Source: Alternaria dauci
Lineage: Eukaryota > Ascomycota > Dothideomycetes > Pleosporales > Pleosporaceae
DNA length: 64,000 bases
Direction of reading: 5' to 3'
NCBI RefSeq assembly: GCF_042100115.1
Contig: NC_091277.1
Location: forward strand, 1,426,001-1,490,000
The first letter of the stretch is position 1. Every line of letters begins with the position of its first letter. A model generated the notes under the pieces. It was not told the DNA's origin. It saw nothing but the letters and a program-made list of their open reading frames with translations, and did no database searches. The position numbers and the translations under genes were made by a program. Below, piece by piece: positions 43,701 through 54,845 of this stretch.

Positions 43701-45799
43701 AACTCGACGCAGAGGCGCAGAAGGTGATCAAACGACTCCATGAAGTTCTTCGCCCATATCTACTTCGACGACTGAAATCGGAGGTTGAGAAGCAGATGCC
43801 TGGAAAATATGAGCATGTTGTCTACTGTAAGCTTTCCAAGCGGCAACGACAGCTTTATGACGGATTCATGGGCCGTGCTTCGACCAAGGAGATTTTGTCC
43901 TCCGGAAACTACATGTCGATTATCAATTGCTTAATGTCATTACGAAAAGTCTGCAATCACCCCGACCTGTTCGAAACGCGAGCTATTGTAACATCCATGG
44001 CTATGCCTAAGTCAGTTGCCGCTCAGTACGAGATCAAGGACTTTCTCATCAGGAAGCGCTTGCAAGAGGGCATGGAGGACAAGCAAGTAAATCTAGACGC
44101 TCTTAACCTGGTATTTGCGCGACGGGAACAGACTCAATTAGGCCATGCTCGACGTACCTACCCTATTCGCGCCACACGGCCTTTGGAAGACCTGATCGAG
44201 CGCCAAACCCGGCGTATCAACAAACCAATCGACAAGGGTACCTCTCCATTACAATCGACCATGGCAGCTATGGCCAAGCGAGAACAAGTGGCTGTCCGAG
44301 ATCACTTGCAAACTTGTCTAAATCTCACTCGCGCTCGTACTCAGTTCATGCCTATCTACGGAAAGGACATTGTCGAGGCGGTCACTGTCGATTGGCACGA
44401 TTTCACTTTTGGGGCTATCACAGAGGGAAAGAAGGTGCCTAAGCCTCTCCTTTACCGAACGCACCATACCCCGCATCCGAATTATCACGGCTTTGGCCAG
44501 GCGCAGATGCAACCAAAGCAAGAGGAAGCGATTCATTACGACATCGTTCGCCAACATCATGGTCTTCTCGGCTTCAGGTCACCACGCTCTCATCGTGTCT
44601 TGTCGCAATGGCACGACCAACAGATTACACACTTCCACGATATGATTCCTACGCTGGAACAGCGTGCTGAGGCCATGGAGCCTCTCATCGCTCGCTTCAC
44701 ATGTGTTACGCCTGCCGTTGCAGCGGAGGAGCTTGCTCCTCTGACCTTGTCCAGGCGCGGTGTTGAGCTCATTCGATCGTCGGAGGTAGCACATCAAAAA
44801 GACCCCTTTCATGCTTCACGCATTAGACAGTCCATTGCCTTCCCAGATAAACGTCTTCTCCAATACGACTGTGGCAAGCTTCAACGTCTTGCAACGCTCC
44901 TACGAGATCTACAAGCTGGCGGTCACCGTGCACTCATCTTCACTCAGATGACAAAGGTTCTCGATATTCTTGAGCAATTCCTAAATATTCATGGGTACCG
45001 CTATCTGCGTCTTGATGGATCTACCAAGATCGAACAGCGCCAAATCCTTACCGATCGCTTCAATACCGACTCCCGCATTCTATGCTTCATCCTGTCATCT
45101 CGATCTGGTGGTCTTGGTATAAATCTTACAGGTGCTGACAGCGTCATCTTCTATGATCTTGATTGGAACCCTGCAATGGACAAGCAATGTCAAGACCGAG
45201 CTCATCGTATTGGTCAAACGCGCGACGTACACATCTACAAGTTCGTCAGCGAATATACCATCGAAGCCAACATCCTCCGAAAGTCCAATCAAAAACGTCT
45301 TCTCGACGATGTCATTATTCAAAAGGGTGATTTCACCACAGACACTTTCAACAGAGTCACCTGGCGCGACGCACTCGACGAGAGCATGGGCATCGATGCT
45401 ACCGACGAAGCAGGTGCAGCCATGGAACGTGTCCTCGGCGAGAAGATTGGGCTCCTTGGCGATGCACGTGTCATGGGTACTGTAGAAGATACCGAGGATC
45501 GCACTGCAGCTTCCATTGCGCAAAAGGAGATTGTCGACGAAATTCAGGAAGACCAAGTCGACTTCAACGAGAGCCTCAACGCCACGAGAGCTGCCTCCGA
45601 AGCTGCAGCTACCACCAAAGCGGATGAAGACCTAGATGTTGACGGCAACGAAAAGGAACGGAGACATGTCGACGAATACATGCTGAGCTTGTACCGAGAG
45701 GAGTATGGCAAAGAACCATATCGACCGCCAACGGACAGGCAGAAGAGGAATCGGAAGGGGCAGGATCCTCATGTACGGCATCGGAAGAAGAAATATTAA
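40724..45799 (+). CDS. SWR1: SWR1 chromatin-remodelling ATPase
   Basis: One uninterrupted exon encodes 1691 residues. After a disordered N-terminus, the HSA domain lies at about 345-420 (QYGHWDHVVAHALHFGKLLK), then a very acidic H2A.Z-H2B binding-type region. The SNF2 ATPase has motif I DEMGLGKT (807-814), the DEAH box (912-915, LVLDEAHNIKNF) and LLLTGTPLQNN. The second lobe contains TQMTKVLDILEQFLNIHGY and the motif VI area QDRAHRIGQTRDVHIYKF (about 1490). The lobes are separated by the long insertion typical of Swr1/Ino80 remodellers, which carries the RuvB-like binding segment. Swr1 exchanges H2A for H2A.Z in promoter nucleosomes. Ino80 is excluded by the position of HSA and the acidic N-terminal region, and by FFLMPAGF-type wording of Swr1 enzymes after PLQNNIDELWSLL. 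Confidence 0.95.
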   Translation: MEQVTAADRDIDSIPPRDSIDAHDASGSTHNGDGTGIDSATVIKEEDQPAPVNGDDGGVTERPAKRRKLEDTTPRRSASRAVSPPWKSFVADGPTTVFENGVRKSSRVNKDTAPPTPEPVKRNPRPASKTTQTNGTPKNGVKRESRNGSGPMSVSKGKTPSTTTKKASAQSLVTPARKSERQRKPSGLATTSPVTSPALQNGSPEGTRKRVGRSRRGAQAPTDDLGDEPMDDAETNGHDPYAALYGSPDDSNPSMPAPRLRLRLRKPDPPNRHPAHAPPKSEYASLEEWLGQDDPLDGEEALRITQEKAEEEAERRLQIVEAAEHGVLSQARCSVYAPEAAPEPPPQYGHWDHVVAHALHFGKLLKEEKVAHRRTAKILAREAYDFWKNKFKRKSQDEIEQEETERQVTRYKQLVKDIKDAWGLVKVEIDKERVAKYEEEQLQLGHKAMDDMFNQAQEILGGRNAGDGASSLVSEDRDFDEMESESGASRASEQQQDDDIMSSSSDSEQENEQDEDANLTAEQLREKYGQLPDIPESSSEAEANLEDDDEEQADMEEGTPAPTPDPDLEDEDSSEFPGNPSPHTNGFHDHEEDGEKKKPGYIDPATIELDQVDDALLDSEDDKGSESGSEAWSSNEGSGSDDDGEGPGASEDDEDDESEGEELGMMGFLAPKDIKKLKEAAKTAIDDVKPENSCPEVEHANGHVPSPVEATEEKPHVNGHDSVAEVDEPHVNGNTAAEPTPSIENAESAPTEDVVRSKNASRSRHTSSPPRTEVPFLLRGTLREYQHDGLDWLANLYESETNGILADEMGLGKTIQTISLLAYLAVRHEIWGPHLVVVPTSVMLNWEMEFKKFLPGFKILTYYGDINERKRKRLGWRNTGKDMYNVVITSYQLILQDAAAFKMRPWRYLVLDEAHNIKNFKSQRWQTMLNLRTERRLLLTGTPLQNNIDELWSLLYFLMPAGFAGEGRIAGLEEFTLALKNPTSQILDQGRQQLDAEAQKVIKRLHEVLRPYLLRRLKSEVEKQMPGKYEHVVYCKLSKRQRQLYDGFMGRASTKEILSSGNYMSIINCLMSLRKVCNHPDLFETRAIVTSMAMPKSVAAQYEIKDFLIRKRLQEGMEDKQVNLDALNLVFARREQTQLGHARRTYPIRATRPLEDLIERQTRRINKPIDKGTSPLQSTMAAMAKREQVAVRDHLQTCLNLTRARTQFMPIYGKDIVEAVTVDWHDFTFGAITEGKKVPKPLLYRTHHTPHPNYHGFGQAQMQPKQEEAIHYDIVRQHHGLLGFRSPRSHRVLSQWHDQQITHFHDMIPTLEQRAEAMEPLIARFTCVTPAVAAEELAPLTLSRRGVELIRSSEVAHQKDPFHASRIRQSIAFPDKRLLQYDCGKLQRLATLLRDLQAGGHRALIFTQMTKVLDILEQFLNIHGYRYLRLDGSTKIEQRQILTDRFNTDSRILCFILSSRSGGLGINLTGADSVIFYDLDWNPAMDKQCQDRAHRIGQTRDVHIYKFVSEYTIEANILRKSNQKRLLDDVIIQKGDFTTDTFNRVTWRDALDESMGIDATDEAGAAMERVLGEKIGLLGDARVMGTVEDTEDRTAASIAQKEIVDEIQEDQVDFNESLNATRAASEAAATTKADEDLDVDGNEKERRHVDEYMLSLYREEYGKEPYRPPTDRQKRNRKGQDPHVRHRKKKY

Positions 45800-46296
45800 T
45801 AAACGGCCTTTGGTTCTTAGCGAGCGTGTTGAAGCATAAAAATGTATTAATACTTGTACAACCGTAGTAGCATTTGCATTGTCCGGCGTTTCCTCGGCAG
45901 AGAGGAAGAGCAATAAGATAATTGTACAATCGCATTGGAGTCTGGTGTTGTCCGCAGATTTTGGTTTAGTGTGAATACTCTGGTATATGCTGACCGCGCC
46001 AACACTAGAGGTATATGAACCGACCAGATGACCAAAACTGTCACATACGACCATAGGATCTTGAGATCACGGCTTCCCGTTCGCTCAGCCCTAGTTAAGC
46101 AAGATACCGGCGGATTAGTAGTCAGGTGGGTGACCACTGGCGAATCCCCGCTGTTGTATGTTTTTTTTGCCTGCCCTCTATTCGTTTTAGCATCTACGCC
46201 AAACAAGGATCATCGGCTGAAGCACTCACGAGGTGGGACATTCTGATCTCTTTTTGCAGTGACAGGAATGTATACATCTATTGCTCTTCTACATGG
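45800..46296. other. Intergenic region between convergent genes
   Basis: 497 bp between the stop codons of SWR1 and the ABC transporter gene. Nothing else was recognised. Confidence 0.45.
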
Positions 46297-48889
46297 TTAG
46301 CTAGACGCAGAGGTGTCTTCACTGCCACTCTCGACCGCCTCCTCATGACTAACATCGCCCACATTCGCCGCATTATCTTCCTCGTCTCTTTCTAGATACG
46401 GCGGCGGAGCCAGTTCCTGACTTTCTTCTTTGTCCTCTCCATCTTTACCCTCTACCCATACTCTGTTCAATTCGGCCTCAATCTCCTCTCTCCTCTTCTT
46501 CCACTCCTCCACCTTAGCCAGCCTCTCCCTTAGCTCTGCGAGCTCCTTATCCACACTCGATTTCTCAGACTGCGTTCCTATGCGTTGAAAGTCCCACTCA
46601 TCTCCATGGTCACCCATGCCGAGGGTCAGTGTGTAATCGTGGTAGCGCTTTAGGGAGGCGCGGGTGGATATGGTGATTAATGCTAGAGTTGATCAGTAAA
46701 TCGATGTTACATCGAAAAGAAGGATGACTGAAAAACATACTTATCCCCTTTGCCTTTGCGCGTTCATAGAGCAAGCCCTCCACATCACTACTAACCGCAC
46801 TTGTTCCCTCGTCCACAAACGCATACCGCGGTTCGTGGTAAAGCAATCTCGCAATGCCCATTCTCTGCTTCTCGCCACCGCTGAAGACGTCTTTCCATAC
46901 TTTCTTCGTGTCCCAGCCGCCTTCTCTGTCGGGTAGATAGCCAAGTTTCGCTTCTTCGAGGACCTGGGAGAGTTCAAAGTCGCGGCGGCCGGCATCCTTC
47001 ATGTCAGCGTCGGTGTGAGGGTAGATGACTTGGTCGCGGAGGGTGCCGGTCGAGAGGTAGGGTCGTTGGGGAAGGAACATGATGCCATCTACGCCGATGC
47101 TGCGTGGACGACTAACAAGACCGCGGTATGCGGGCCAGAGACCGGCGACGATGCGTGCGACGGCACTCTTACCGCAGCCGTTGGGACCGGTGATGAGAAG
47201 ATGCTCGCCGGAATGAACGATAAAAGATAGAGATTCTAGGAGTTCTTCGCCGCCCATGGGATGAAGGGCTGGGGCGACAATTGGGACGTGTTCGAGACGG
47301 ATACCGTCGAAGCCCTTGTGAACTGTGCCTTGAATGTCGGCGACGGAATACAATTCAGGTCGCGTGCCGGGCGGAGGGTAGTATGCGTCTGCGTGGACGC
47401 GATGGAGCGTGCTGATCAAAGTGTAGACACGGGATGTATAGCCAGCCAGTTCAGAGAGGTCTTTGATACTATACATCATACGACCGCCGGCGTCTGCGAG
47501 AGACAACATGAGCCGCTTGTTTGTGATGAAGTCCTTCATGCGACTTCGCTCGCGGTGCGATTTCTCGCCTCCAGGTAGCTCCGGCGTGCCTCCTACACCA
47601 CCCCATTCAGGCAGAAAGACAGGAAGCGATGTAACAAGGTATCCGAAAGCCGACCATGAGTATTTGAGCACAAAATCTTCGAGCATGTTGTACCGGATCT
47701 TGAGGCTATAGATGCCTTCCATCCAGTGTTTGAGGTCCTTGAAACCGCGTTCGAGGAAGTGTTTTTCCATCTCGTCACCCCCGTAGAAAGCGACCTCTTC
47801 GGCGTTTGCGATGAGGCGAGAGTGCAGTGCGCGGAACTCGCCTTCGCGTCGCCCTTCGACAGCTTTCAGTTTGCCAAACGGTGGAGAGAGTTTCCGTAGC
47901 ACTGTGGCTGTGAGGAAGTAGTTGCTTAATAAACCAGTCAAAGCCAGAGGTCCTAGAGAACGGTAGAGCTGGTAGTTGAAGACGCATAGATCCACGAACG
48001 GTTTTCCTAGGCTTGAGTACAACGACGCAGCACTCGCACAGAACAGTGTCAAATCTTGCGTGATATACTGGTCTGCTCCGACTCCTACGCCTCCATCCAG
48101 GTTTTGGAGCTTGTAGTAGTTCAAGTGGTCGTTCAGATACAGATCGTGAATGTATCTCGTGAGCCGTGTCCGGAACGCGATGGAAACCTTGCTCTGCAGG
48201 AACTTGATCATGGCATTCGTGTAGGAGGAAAAGGTTCCCACACCCAGCCATTTGACGATGCCCCACAAGAAGGCCTTGCCATTGCCTGCGACGAGGTCGC
48301 GCACAATCTCTCCATCGAGGCGCGCTACGACTAGGGAGAGATATGTCCGCAACATGAGGAAGACACTATGGCTGACCAAGAGACCCGTCTCCTTGCTGTT
48401 CCAACGCGGTATCATGATGTTCAACAGGCTGAGAAATTGGTGTAGGAAAGCCAGGTTGAGGCCGGGCTTTGTTTGTGGCGGCGGCGCTTGCGGACCGCTC
48501 GACGTGGTATCAGCCATGCGGGCTGCGCGCGGGGGCTGGAGGAAGAGTCTGCGATGCGCATCGAAGGTGGTCTGCTTGGTGGGGTGGATGACGACTTTGG
48601 ACGTCGAGTCGCGGTAGGGAACGTAGATTGTCCTGGAGCCGTCCTTGTTCTTGAGCCCGGAGTTCCTCCTCAACAGGCGTCGGCCGGTCTCCTTCTCCGC
48701 GCGCTGGCTCTTGTACCACCGGGTCCCTCCATATCCCGCGCCTATGATGGTGAATAGAAGTGTGATGATAGAAAGGAGCTTGGTGAGCTTGGAAGCGCGG
48801 CGGACGCGGGACTTGAGGCGCGTCGCATAATGGTCGTAGAGGGCTAGGAGAGGGTCATGAGGCTGGCGTAAGGTAGACTGAGCGGCCAT
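46297..48889 (-). CDS. Peroxisomal fatty acyl-CoA ABC half-transporter (ABCD family)
   Basis: Exons 48889-46741 and 46682-46297 give 844 residues; the intron falls inside KGITLITISTRASLKRYH and its removal restores the end of the nucleotide-binding domain. The N-terminus has a membrane helix (LLSIITLLFTIIGAGYGG), then a six-helix membrane domain. It includes the ABCD-specific EAA-like motif NAEEVAFYGGDEMEK. The ATPase domain shows Walker A GPNGCGKS (about 566-573), signature FSGGEKQRMGIARLL (about 667) and Walker B YAFVDEGTSAVSS. One half-transporter of this type pairs with a second (Pxa1/Pxa2 in yeast) to import long-chain acyl-CoA into peroxisomes for beta-oxidation. I do not decide between Pxa1 and Pxa2. 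The C-terminus has a charged coiled coil (LAELRERLAKVEEWKKRREE). Confidence 0.9.
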
Positions 48890-49309
48890 TGTTGACCGTG
48901 GACATCCTCTCTAGGAAGATTCTCATTTCCCAGTCGTGTTGTCGATGGCGGAGGTCTAGTGATGGTGTACTTGGCTGGCATGTGAGTAAGTGCTATGATG
49001 CTTGCTGCAGTCTGAGCCGAGGCATGTGAATGCGCCACGTGCACTGGGGTAATCCGGGGTGGGGCTCCACAGTAGCTTCATGCACACCACCGCTAATGAT
49101 GTCGTCGCGATCTTAACCTATACCCCGAGAACAATCCGGAACGAGCTTCACGCCTGCTAGAGCTTTGCAAATTCAGAATGTTGTGATTAGGATTACTATT
49201 CGTTGAGTTTGACAATTACCAGCCACCAGAAAGCATAATATTACAACGCGAACGGAAGCCTCCAATACATGCCATCATTCAATTCGTAACATCGTTCCGT
49301 TCGAGTAAC
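48890..49309. other. Intergenic region, nothing notable
   Basis: 420 bp: promoter of the ABC transporter and 3' flank of the regulator gene. No feature was recognised. Confidence 0.45.
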
Positions 49310-50686
49310 TCAACTCGACTGAAAGTTCTTGCTCTCAATGCCTTTGACTGTTTTGTATAGCTCGCTTTTCAACCACCCGCCTAGTATATCATACAAGTAC
49401 TCTGCTTGCTCGCAGGTCGCGCTATTCCCTCCCCAGGTAGCTAGTGCCTCGACGAGTTGTCCACAGCCTCGCAGCTCAAGCAATATCACCTGTCTTCTAT
49501 AGTTCTGCAGCTCGGGGTCCTCAAAGTCGTGGTGCTGATGCTGATATTGCTGCACGTACGGACCGAAGCCCTCGACCTCGCTGATGCTCGGTACAAATGG
49601 GGCTGAAAATACAGGCTGAGAAGAGCACACGGATTGACAATCGCTCCAACGTAATGGTGCTGACACTGAGGTACCGGAATGAATAGGAGGGTGTACACCA
49701 GCGGCGGTCTGGTACCAGGTCAGAATCTTGGATGTTATGCTTGAGTATAGCATAGCGAGGTGTGGGTCTGACGAGCAGGGACAGCTAAGAAGCTGCAAGA
49801 TGTTCTTTATCGCTGACTGGGCAGTCAGGATAACAGCGTCGAAAGGCCCTTTGGTAAAAGCCGGATGTGTGTGTCTGACGTGCCTCAGAGTATCAAGTAT
49901 TGAATAGGCCGTTGTGTAGCAGCAATGAGAGTTGTCCATCGATGAGCTGAAATATGGCGCCATTACGTCGTACGTTCTTGTACTTTGACTCATCGGGCTG
50001 TATGGTATGGAGATGGAAGAGACAGAACGTAGATGCTCGGCGGTCTTGGGGCCGGTAGAGTAACAGTCCATGGGGCTCACGTCACTACCGCCTATGTAGT
50101 CTTTGAGAGCTTGCCAACCGGGGGAGTCGGATTGCGCTGTTTGCTCCCCTGTGAAAGGATCTTCGAAGAGGTGGTTCAACTCGATCGTTGATCTTGGTTC
50201 TGATCGAGCTGATTGTGTCGGTAGGGCAGTATTATCCATGTAGGTCGTATCTGAATGAACGTCGCTTGTGTATGATGATTCTGGTGCAGTTTCAAAGTCG
50301 AAGCCTGGAGTAACTGACAAGCTTGGTGTAGGCGACCAGTCAGAAGTCCAGCTCGATGCGATTTCTAGATCCGTCTGCTGCAACATAGGTACCTGTTGAA
50401 GGCTCGATATGCTGAATTCGCTACTCCCTGGGGATAGACGTTGCTTTGCGGCTTTGACGAACGGAGTTCCATCTGCATTTCTCTTCCTCGTTCGGCCTGG
50501 TTTTCCGTGTTTCCTCGAAACACCATATATGCATTTCGAATTGTTGGTGGAGCATCGCGCACAGATCGGATGCTCTTTGCTGCACTTGACCTTTGACGCG
50601 GCGCAAGAATCACATGAAGCTCTGAGCTTCAGGTTGTTGATTTTTCTAGGCGTGGATGCCTTGGGTGCTGATGTCGGCGAAGACAT
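49310..50686 (-). CDS. AflR-type Zn2Cys6 transcription factor
   Basis: 458 residues from ATG 50686 (MSSPTSAPKASTPRK); an in-frame ATG at 50758 is the alternative, and the longer open frame to 50866 starts on GTG. The zinc cluster is CX2CX6CX6CX2CX6C with cysteines at 25, 28, 35, 42, 45 and 52 (LRASCDSCAASKVKCSKEHP), followed by the basic linker GVSRKHGKPGRTRKR that is nearly diagnostic of the AflR group. The middle is Ser/Thr/Pro-rich. The C-terminal half contains a helix-rich region (LDTLRHVRHTHPAF, QSAIKNILQLLSCPCSSDPH, VILLELRGCGQLVEALATWG) resembling the AflR C-terminal domain. AflR-type regulators usually control polyketide clusters (established for aflatoxin, sterigmatocystin and dothistromin). 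No polyketide synthase or tailoring gene is present within 13 kb on the right or 49 kb on the left, so this one may regulate something else or act in trans. Confidence 0.87.
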   Translation of the reverse strand: MSSPTSAPKASTPRKINNLKLRASCDSCAASKVKCSKEHPICARCSTNNSKCIYGVSRKHGKPGRTRKRNADGTPFVKAAKQRLSPGSSEFSISSLQQVPMLQQTDLEIASSWTSDWSPTPSLSVTPGFDFETAPESSYTSDVHSDTTYMDNTALPTQSARSEPRSTIELNHLFEDPFTGEQTAQSDSPGWQALKDYIGGSDVSPMDCYSTGPKTAEHLRSVSSISIPYSPMSQSTRTYDVMAPYFSSSMDNSHCCYTTAYSILDTLRHVRHTHPAFTKGPFDAVILTAQSAIKNILQLLSCPCSSDPHLAMLYSSITSKILTWYQTAAGVHPPIHSGTSVSAPLRWSDCQSVCSSQPVFSAPFVPSISEVEGFGPYVQQYQHQHHDFEDPELQNYRRQVILLELRGCGQLVEALATWGGNSATCEQAEYLYDILGGWLKSELYKTVKGIESKNFQSS

Positions 50687-52803
50687 GTTGAGTGTTGTCT
50701 TTTTGTTATCGATTAGGACCGGTGAGCGCCAGAGGAACGGCCGTGATGCGATAGACATTATAGTCGACTGTGCAGCCTCTTTCGAAGAGTCGGTGTCGAG
50801 TAGCAAGTAAGCTGAGCGTTGTACTACCGGCCATGTGTAGCCAAGTCCAGCTCCCGGGCACTCCACCGCCTTTATATATTACCCAGCATCCTGAGATACT
50901 CACCTTGCTCGGATCCATCATTGTGGTGTAGGTGAGATTTAGATTTTAGATCTGCTGCACAGACGTACATCGCAGTATTACCATCTGCCATGATTAGCGC
51001 ACCCGCATGTCTCAGCCCTCATACCCTGCTACCGGTACCCGTCAAGCCGCCTACACATGCCTCCCTAAGGTCTGTTCACTGCATAACGCATGCCTGTTGG
51101 CCGCACCAGCGGCTGCAGCTAACTCGATCCTTGACTCCACGTTCCTGAGGTGTATTGGTGGGTAGAAAGGACTGCACGGAATAGTTCGTGCCTCATGCAG
51201 GTGTAAGGCGGGCTGTGCGAGAGAAAATATGTCTTGGTATTCGTACAGATGCAACGTCCAATGAGCAGCCGATGTGTCAGCCTCACTGTGCTGACAGACC
51301 TGCATAACCTACCTTCCAGCGTTTTCTGGATAACCTGTTACCAAGGTAAGAGAATCCGAAACTGACGGCAACCGAAGTCCAGGCAGTCAAGGTGTTTGCG
51401 TGTCGTTGTGAGCATTCCAAGTCCAGTCATCATTGCGACGAGCTGCTGCATCCGCCCTTGCGTAGTAGATGCAATATATAATAAGTATCGCACAGGTAGA
51501 TCATGAATGACATGCTGCGAAGAACAAGAAGAGATCGAAGAAAACCAGCTACCTGTGCGTTGTTCGATTGAGTGATCGTGCCGCCTAGTGCCGCCTTCCC
51601 CAACTCCCACCACGGCTAGCGTTCTGCTAATCGAACTGGGTAAGCACCGCCTGCAGCTCAAAATAACTTCCCATGTCACTGGGCAGCACACCCTCCTAGC
51701 ACCTGCGCGTTCCTATCATGCTCCTGCAAACATTATTCTGCATGTCGCTTGAAAGCTTTTGGACATCTTCACGAGGGTGGTGAGCCCACGTGTATCCTCT
51801 GTCCACTCGCAAACGTTCCTGCGCAGTCTGTGCGTGCGGGCGAAGCAATTCGATGCTATATGCAGGTTTGGTCCATGGATCAGATAGCCCAAAGAGGTTG
51901 ACCTTAACTCCCCAATCGAGAATCTCGGAAGAGATTAGATGCGGCTCTGCGGAGCAGGCTTAGAGGATTACAGTTATGAGTCTGTGGTGCCTAGTCGTGG
52001 AGACGGGCTATCAGGCCACAAGTCGCATAACGAGGCTTCGGCCTGCATACAACATGAATCAACAGTTCGGTTGACTTTGTAGTAGGCTCTAGTTTACTAG
52101 CGGTATCAGATCGTCCATGGCGTTTAGTGTGAAAATGATCGATAATCCAAAGCTTGTCTTCCGGGGCAGTAGTACGTCCTCGTCTGAATCGAACATCAGA
52201 CCGGATAGATCTAAGTTGCCAAATTGAGTTGCCAGATCCCATGTAGTCAATGCAAGTGTGCAGCCCAAACGTGTAAGCGAACACTCTACTGTCGTTCGCT
52301 CGCTTGCTGAAGGAATCTTGACACAGCCCCGATATGCACACCGCAGCCGTCTTTCGACGCCGGTTAAAAACGTTGTCAGCCAGGTTTCCGTCTTCATGGC
52401 TGGGGGGATTCCAAGGTTCGCTAATCTTACGGGTTGTGCGCATGCGTCACCTATGCACGTGGGAACCCGGTGAATAAACAGCCATGCGCGGTGCTCAATC
52501 AAGAAGAAAAAATAGGATAGCGGCTTTGAAGTGTCCAAAGGCTAGCTAAACTGTGAACGCCTGACTCTTGAATACGACTTATGCAAGTATGGTCAATAAA
52601 CCAGACCACACGTATGATCCCGACACCTATACGCCGTGCTATGCCCAAAAGACGACCATGGACGACCCCCACCCAGGAATGTCTGTTTTGCGCCATCAAG
52701 TGCCATCACTTTCAACAGTGGGTTGCTCATTCAACAAGGCCGACGCTTCAGCCCTACGCCTGGCATCCTCCTGCTCCAATAGAAGTTGCACCCGCTGGAA
52801 AAT
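50687..52803. other. 2.1 kb stretch with no supported gene
   Basis: Contains the promoter of the AflR-like gene. The longest leftward frames (52443-51991 and 52538-52089) overlap each other; the second opens on TTG, and neither has a recognisable domain. No inverted repeats or tRNA were seen. Confidence 0.45.
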
Positions 52804-54845
52804 CTACTCATCAGCCTCTGTATTCCAGATCTCTACCTCCCTGTTCTCCAGCTCTTTCATCTTCTCTTCTCCGAATATGGTCTCGGTTGGCAAACCAGTC
52901 TTTCCGTAGTTAACAACAGGTCCTATTGTATTGATCCATTGTTGTCTTCTCTCCATGAGCGTACGGATTGGCTCGCCCACGCCCGGCCTCGAAATGCCGG
53001 CGTTGGCCACCGGGTGACTTCCACCTCCTGCCCCACCCGGCCGCTTGTTTTGTTTCTTGCCTTTGCCAATGTTGCGATTACGCTTGAGGTATGCGGCGTT
53101 GAGTTGGTTGTCGAGATCGTCGGCTATAGTGTTGTACTCTTGCTGGGCTATGCGCTCCTCTGTGAGTTCAAGAAGGCGTTGTTTTCGTGCGCCGTTGATG
53201 ATGGACTGCTTGCGGAGTTCTTCTTGTAGAAAGCGAAGGCGCTGGGCTACTTCGTCATCGAAATGGGAATCGTATGATTGCGACTCTGCGTCTGCTTCGG
53301 AGATTAGGCCGAAATGCTTCAGCTCCATTAGTACGCGGTCCTCCATGCCAACATAGTCGGTGCGACCAGTCTGTGGTGGAGGTTTCCAGCCCGGCTGAGC
53401 GAGGTCGGGCAGTTGGGCGGCGGCCGGTATCGAGTTGGTGTTGGCCGTGTCTGCAGGCGCCCCGGCGCCTTCGTCAATGTCCATGGCGTCTCCGTTGACT
53501 CCATTGGTCTCGCTCGGGCTGCTCTGATTTCCGCGCCCCTCTGGTCGTAATGTAGCTAGCAGGCGCGACAGGAGGGGCCCTGTAGACACTTGATCTGTCT
53601 CAAGCACATCGTCCGAGATGTCTTCTGCTGCCCCGCGCGGGACGTTGGGTGGTGGCCGTTGATCATTCGAGTCTATGTGCATTGACCCATCTTCCTCGGC
53701 CCATATCTCCTTGTAATGTCGTTGGCCGCGTCGAGGCAATACGAAGGGCGCTATACGGTCTCCACGCTCCTTCAGGAAGGCCACGTCCTCTTCGGTCAGC
53801 GGCCTTATGTAGGGTTCAACGTAGTTGGCGAAGACGGTGGCATTGACCTGCGATGGCGGTTTGGCATTGGAGAAGTCCTTTGCTGGCGGCGAGCCGGCTA
53901 TCCTGTCACGGAGATCATGCTTGGGGAATTCGGCGACGCAGTATATCTCCTTCCTCTCCTCAATCGACATGCCTGGCGTAACCTCACGTATATGGTATAT
54001 TGTAGGATCGTCGAATTTTGCGGGATCGGGACCGAAAGTCTGGTATTGCGGTACGGCAGGGGCCGGGGCGGGTTGGTGCGAGACATCAGAGCCACTGGGC
54101 GAGGGCGCATCGGCTGGCGCATTGCCGGCAGCGGAGGGCGGGGCTTGCGATGTTGGCGACGAGATGGCTGAGGAGTTGTCTGTAGACGCGGTCAGATGTC
54201 TGTGGAGCCCTCGAATGTTGAGCTTGACGATCAACTGCTGGGAGAGAGGAGCCATGTTGAGGAGTGTACCGAGTAGCGGATTCAGAGAGATGGCGCACAG
54301 GTAAATGCCCAAGGGAAATGTGATTGCCTGGTACCAAACTCACCTTTTGCGTCACCACCATCCTGCCTGGCCAGGCCGTGGGCGCCCGTGGCCGGCGGGT
54401 GCTTGCCGTCCTCGTCGTGTTTCTTGCTCAGCTTCTTGAGCTTGTGCTTGCGCTCGCGGTCCTCGCCATCCTTGTCCTTTTCCCTCTCGCGCGGGGCCCG
54501 GTTCTTCTTGTTGTTCATCAGTTCCCGCAGCGCCCCTTCTGACTGCACGCAGCGCGACTCGACGTTCTTCAGCACAGTCTTCTCGATGTCGTCGCGCATG
54601 GACAGCAGCAGCTTGCCGGATGGAATGGAGGAGCCGTTGGCGCCGCCATCGAGTATGTCCTCGACCGTCTTGGGGCTCTTTCGGAGGTAGGAGCTCAGGC
54701 GGTTTCCAAAGTACGACGACGACGAAGCAGGCTCGACCGAGGCGCGCACATTGGGCAGCGGCGTCGTGTTTCGGCTGCGCGGTGGCTGCGCGAGCTTGCC
54801 GGGCTTTGTCGCCTTGCCCTTGCTGCTCACGCCTGGAGGCGCCAT
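52804..54845 (-). CDS. NGG1: SAGA/ADA complex subunit Ada3 (Ngg1)
   Basis: Two exons, 54845-54344 and about 54179-52804, give about 625 residues. The first exon encodes a basic, Lys-rich N-terminus (MAPPGVSSKGKATKPGKLAQ, later REREKDKDGEDRERKHKLKK). The family signature is at the C-terminus: DYVGMEDRVLMELKHFGLIS, FDDEVAQRLRFLQEELRKQS, RLLELTEERIAQQEYNTIAD and AYLKRNRNIGKGKK. Ada3 links the Gcn5 acetyltransferase to Ada2 in SAGA and ADA, coactivators of transcription. The acceptor was chosen for phase and for a CTGAC branch motif just upstream; another in-phase AG (CGAG, 16 codons earlier) would lengthen the protein slightly, so the join is uncertain. The downstream ATG at 54312 of the larger open frame would omit the first exon and is unlikely. 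Confidence 0.87.

Noticed and set aside
49310..50866. Secondary-metabolite cluster around the AflR-like regulator
   Set aside because: No polyketide synthase, peptide synthetase or tailoring enzyme occurs nearby; the neighbours are housekeeping genes.
51991..52538. Two overlapping leftward frames of about 150 codons
   Set aside because: They overlap each other, one opens on TTG, and neither shows family features or plausible splicing.
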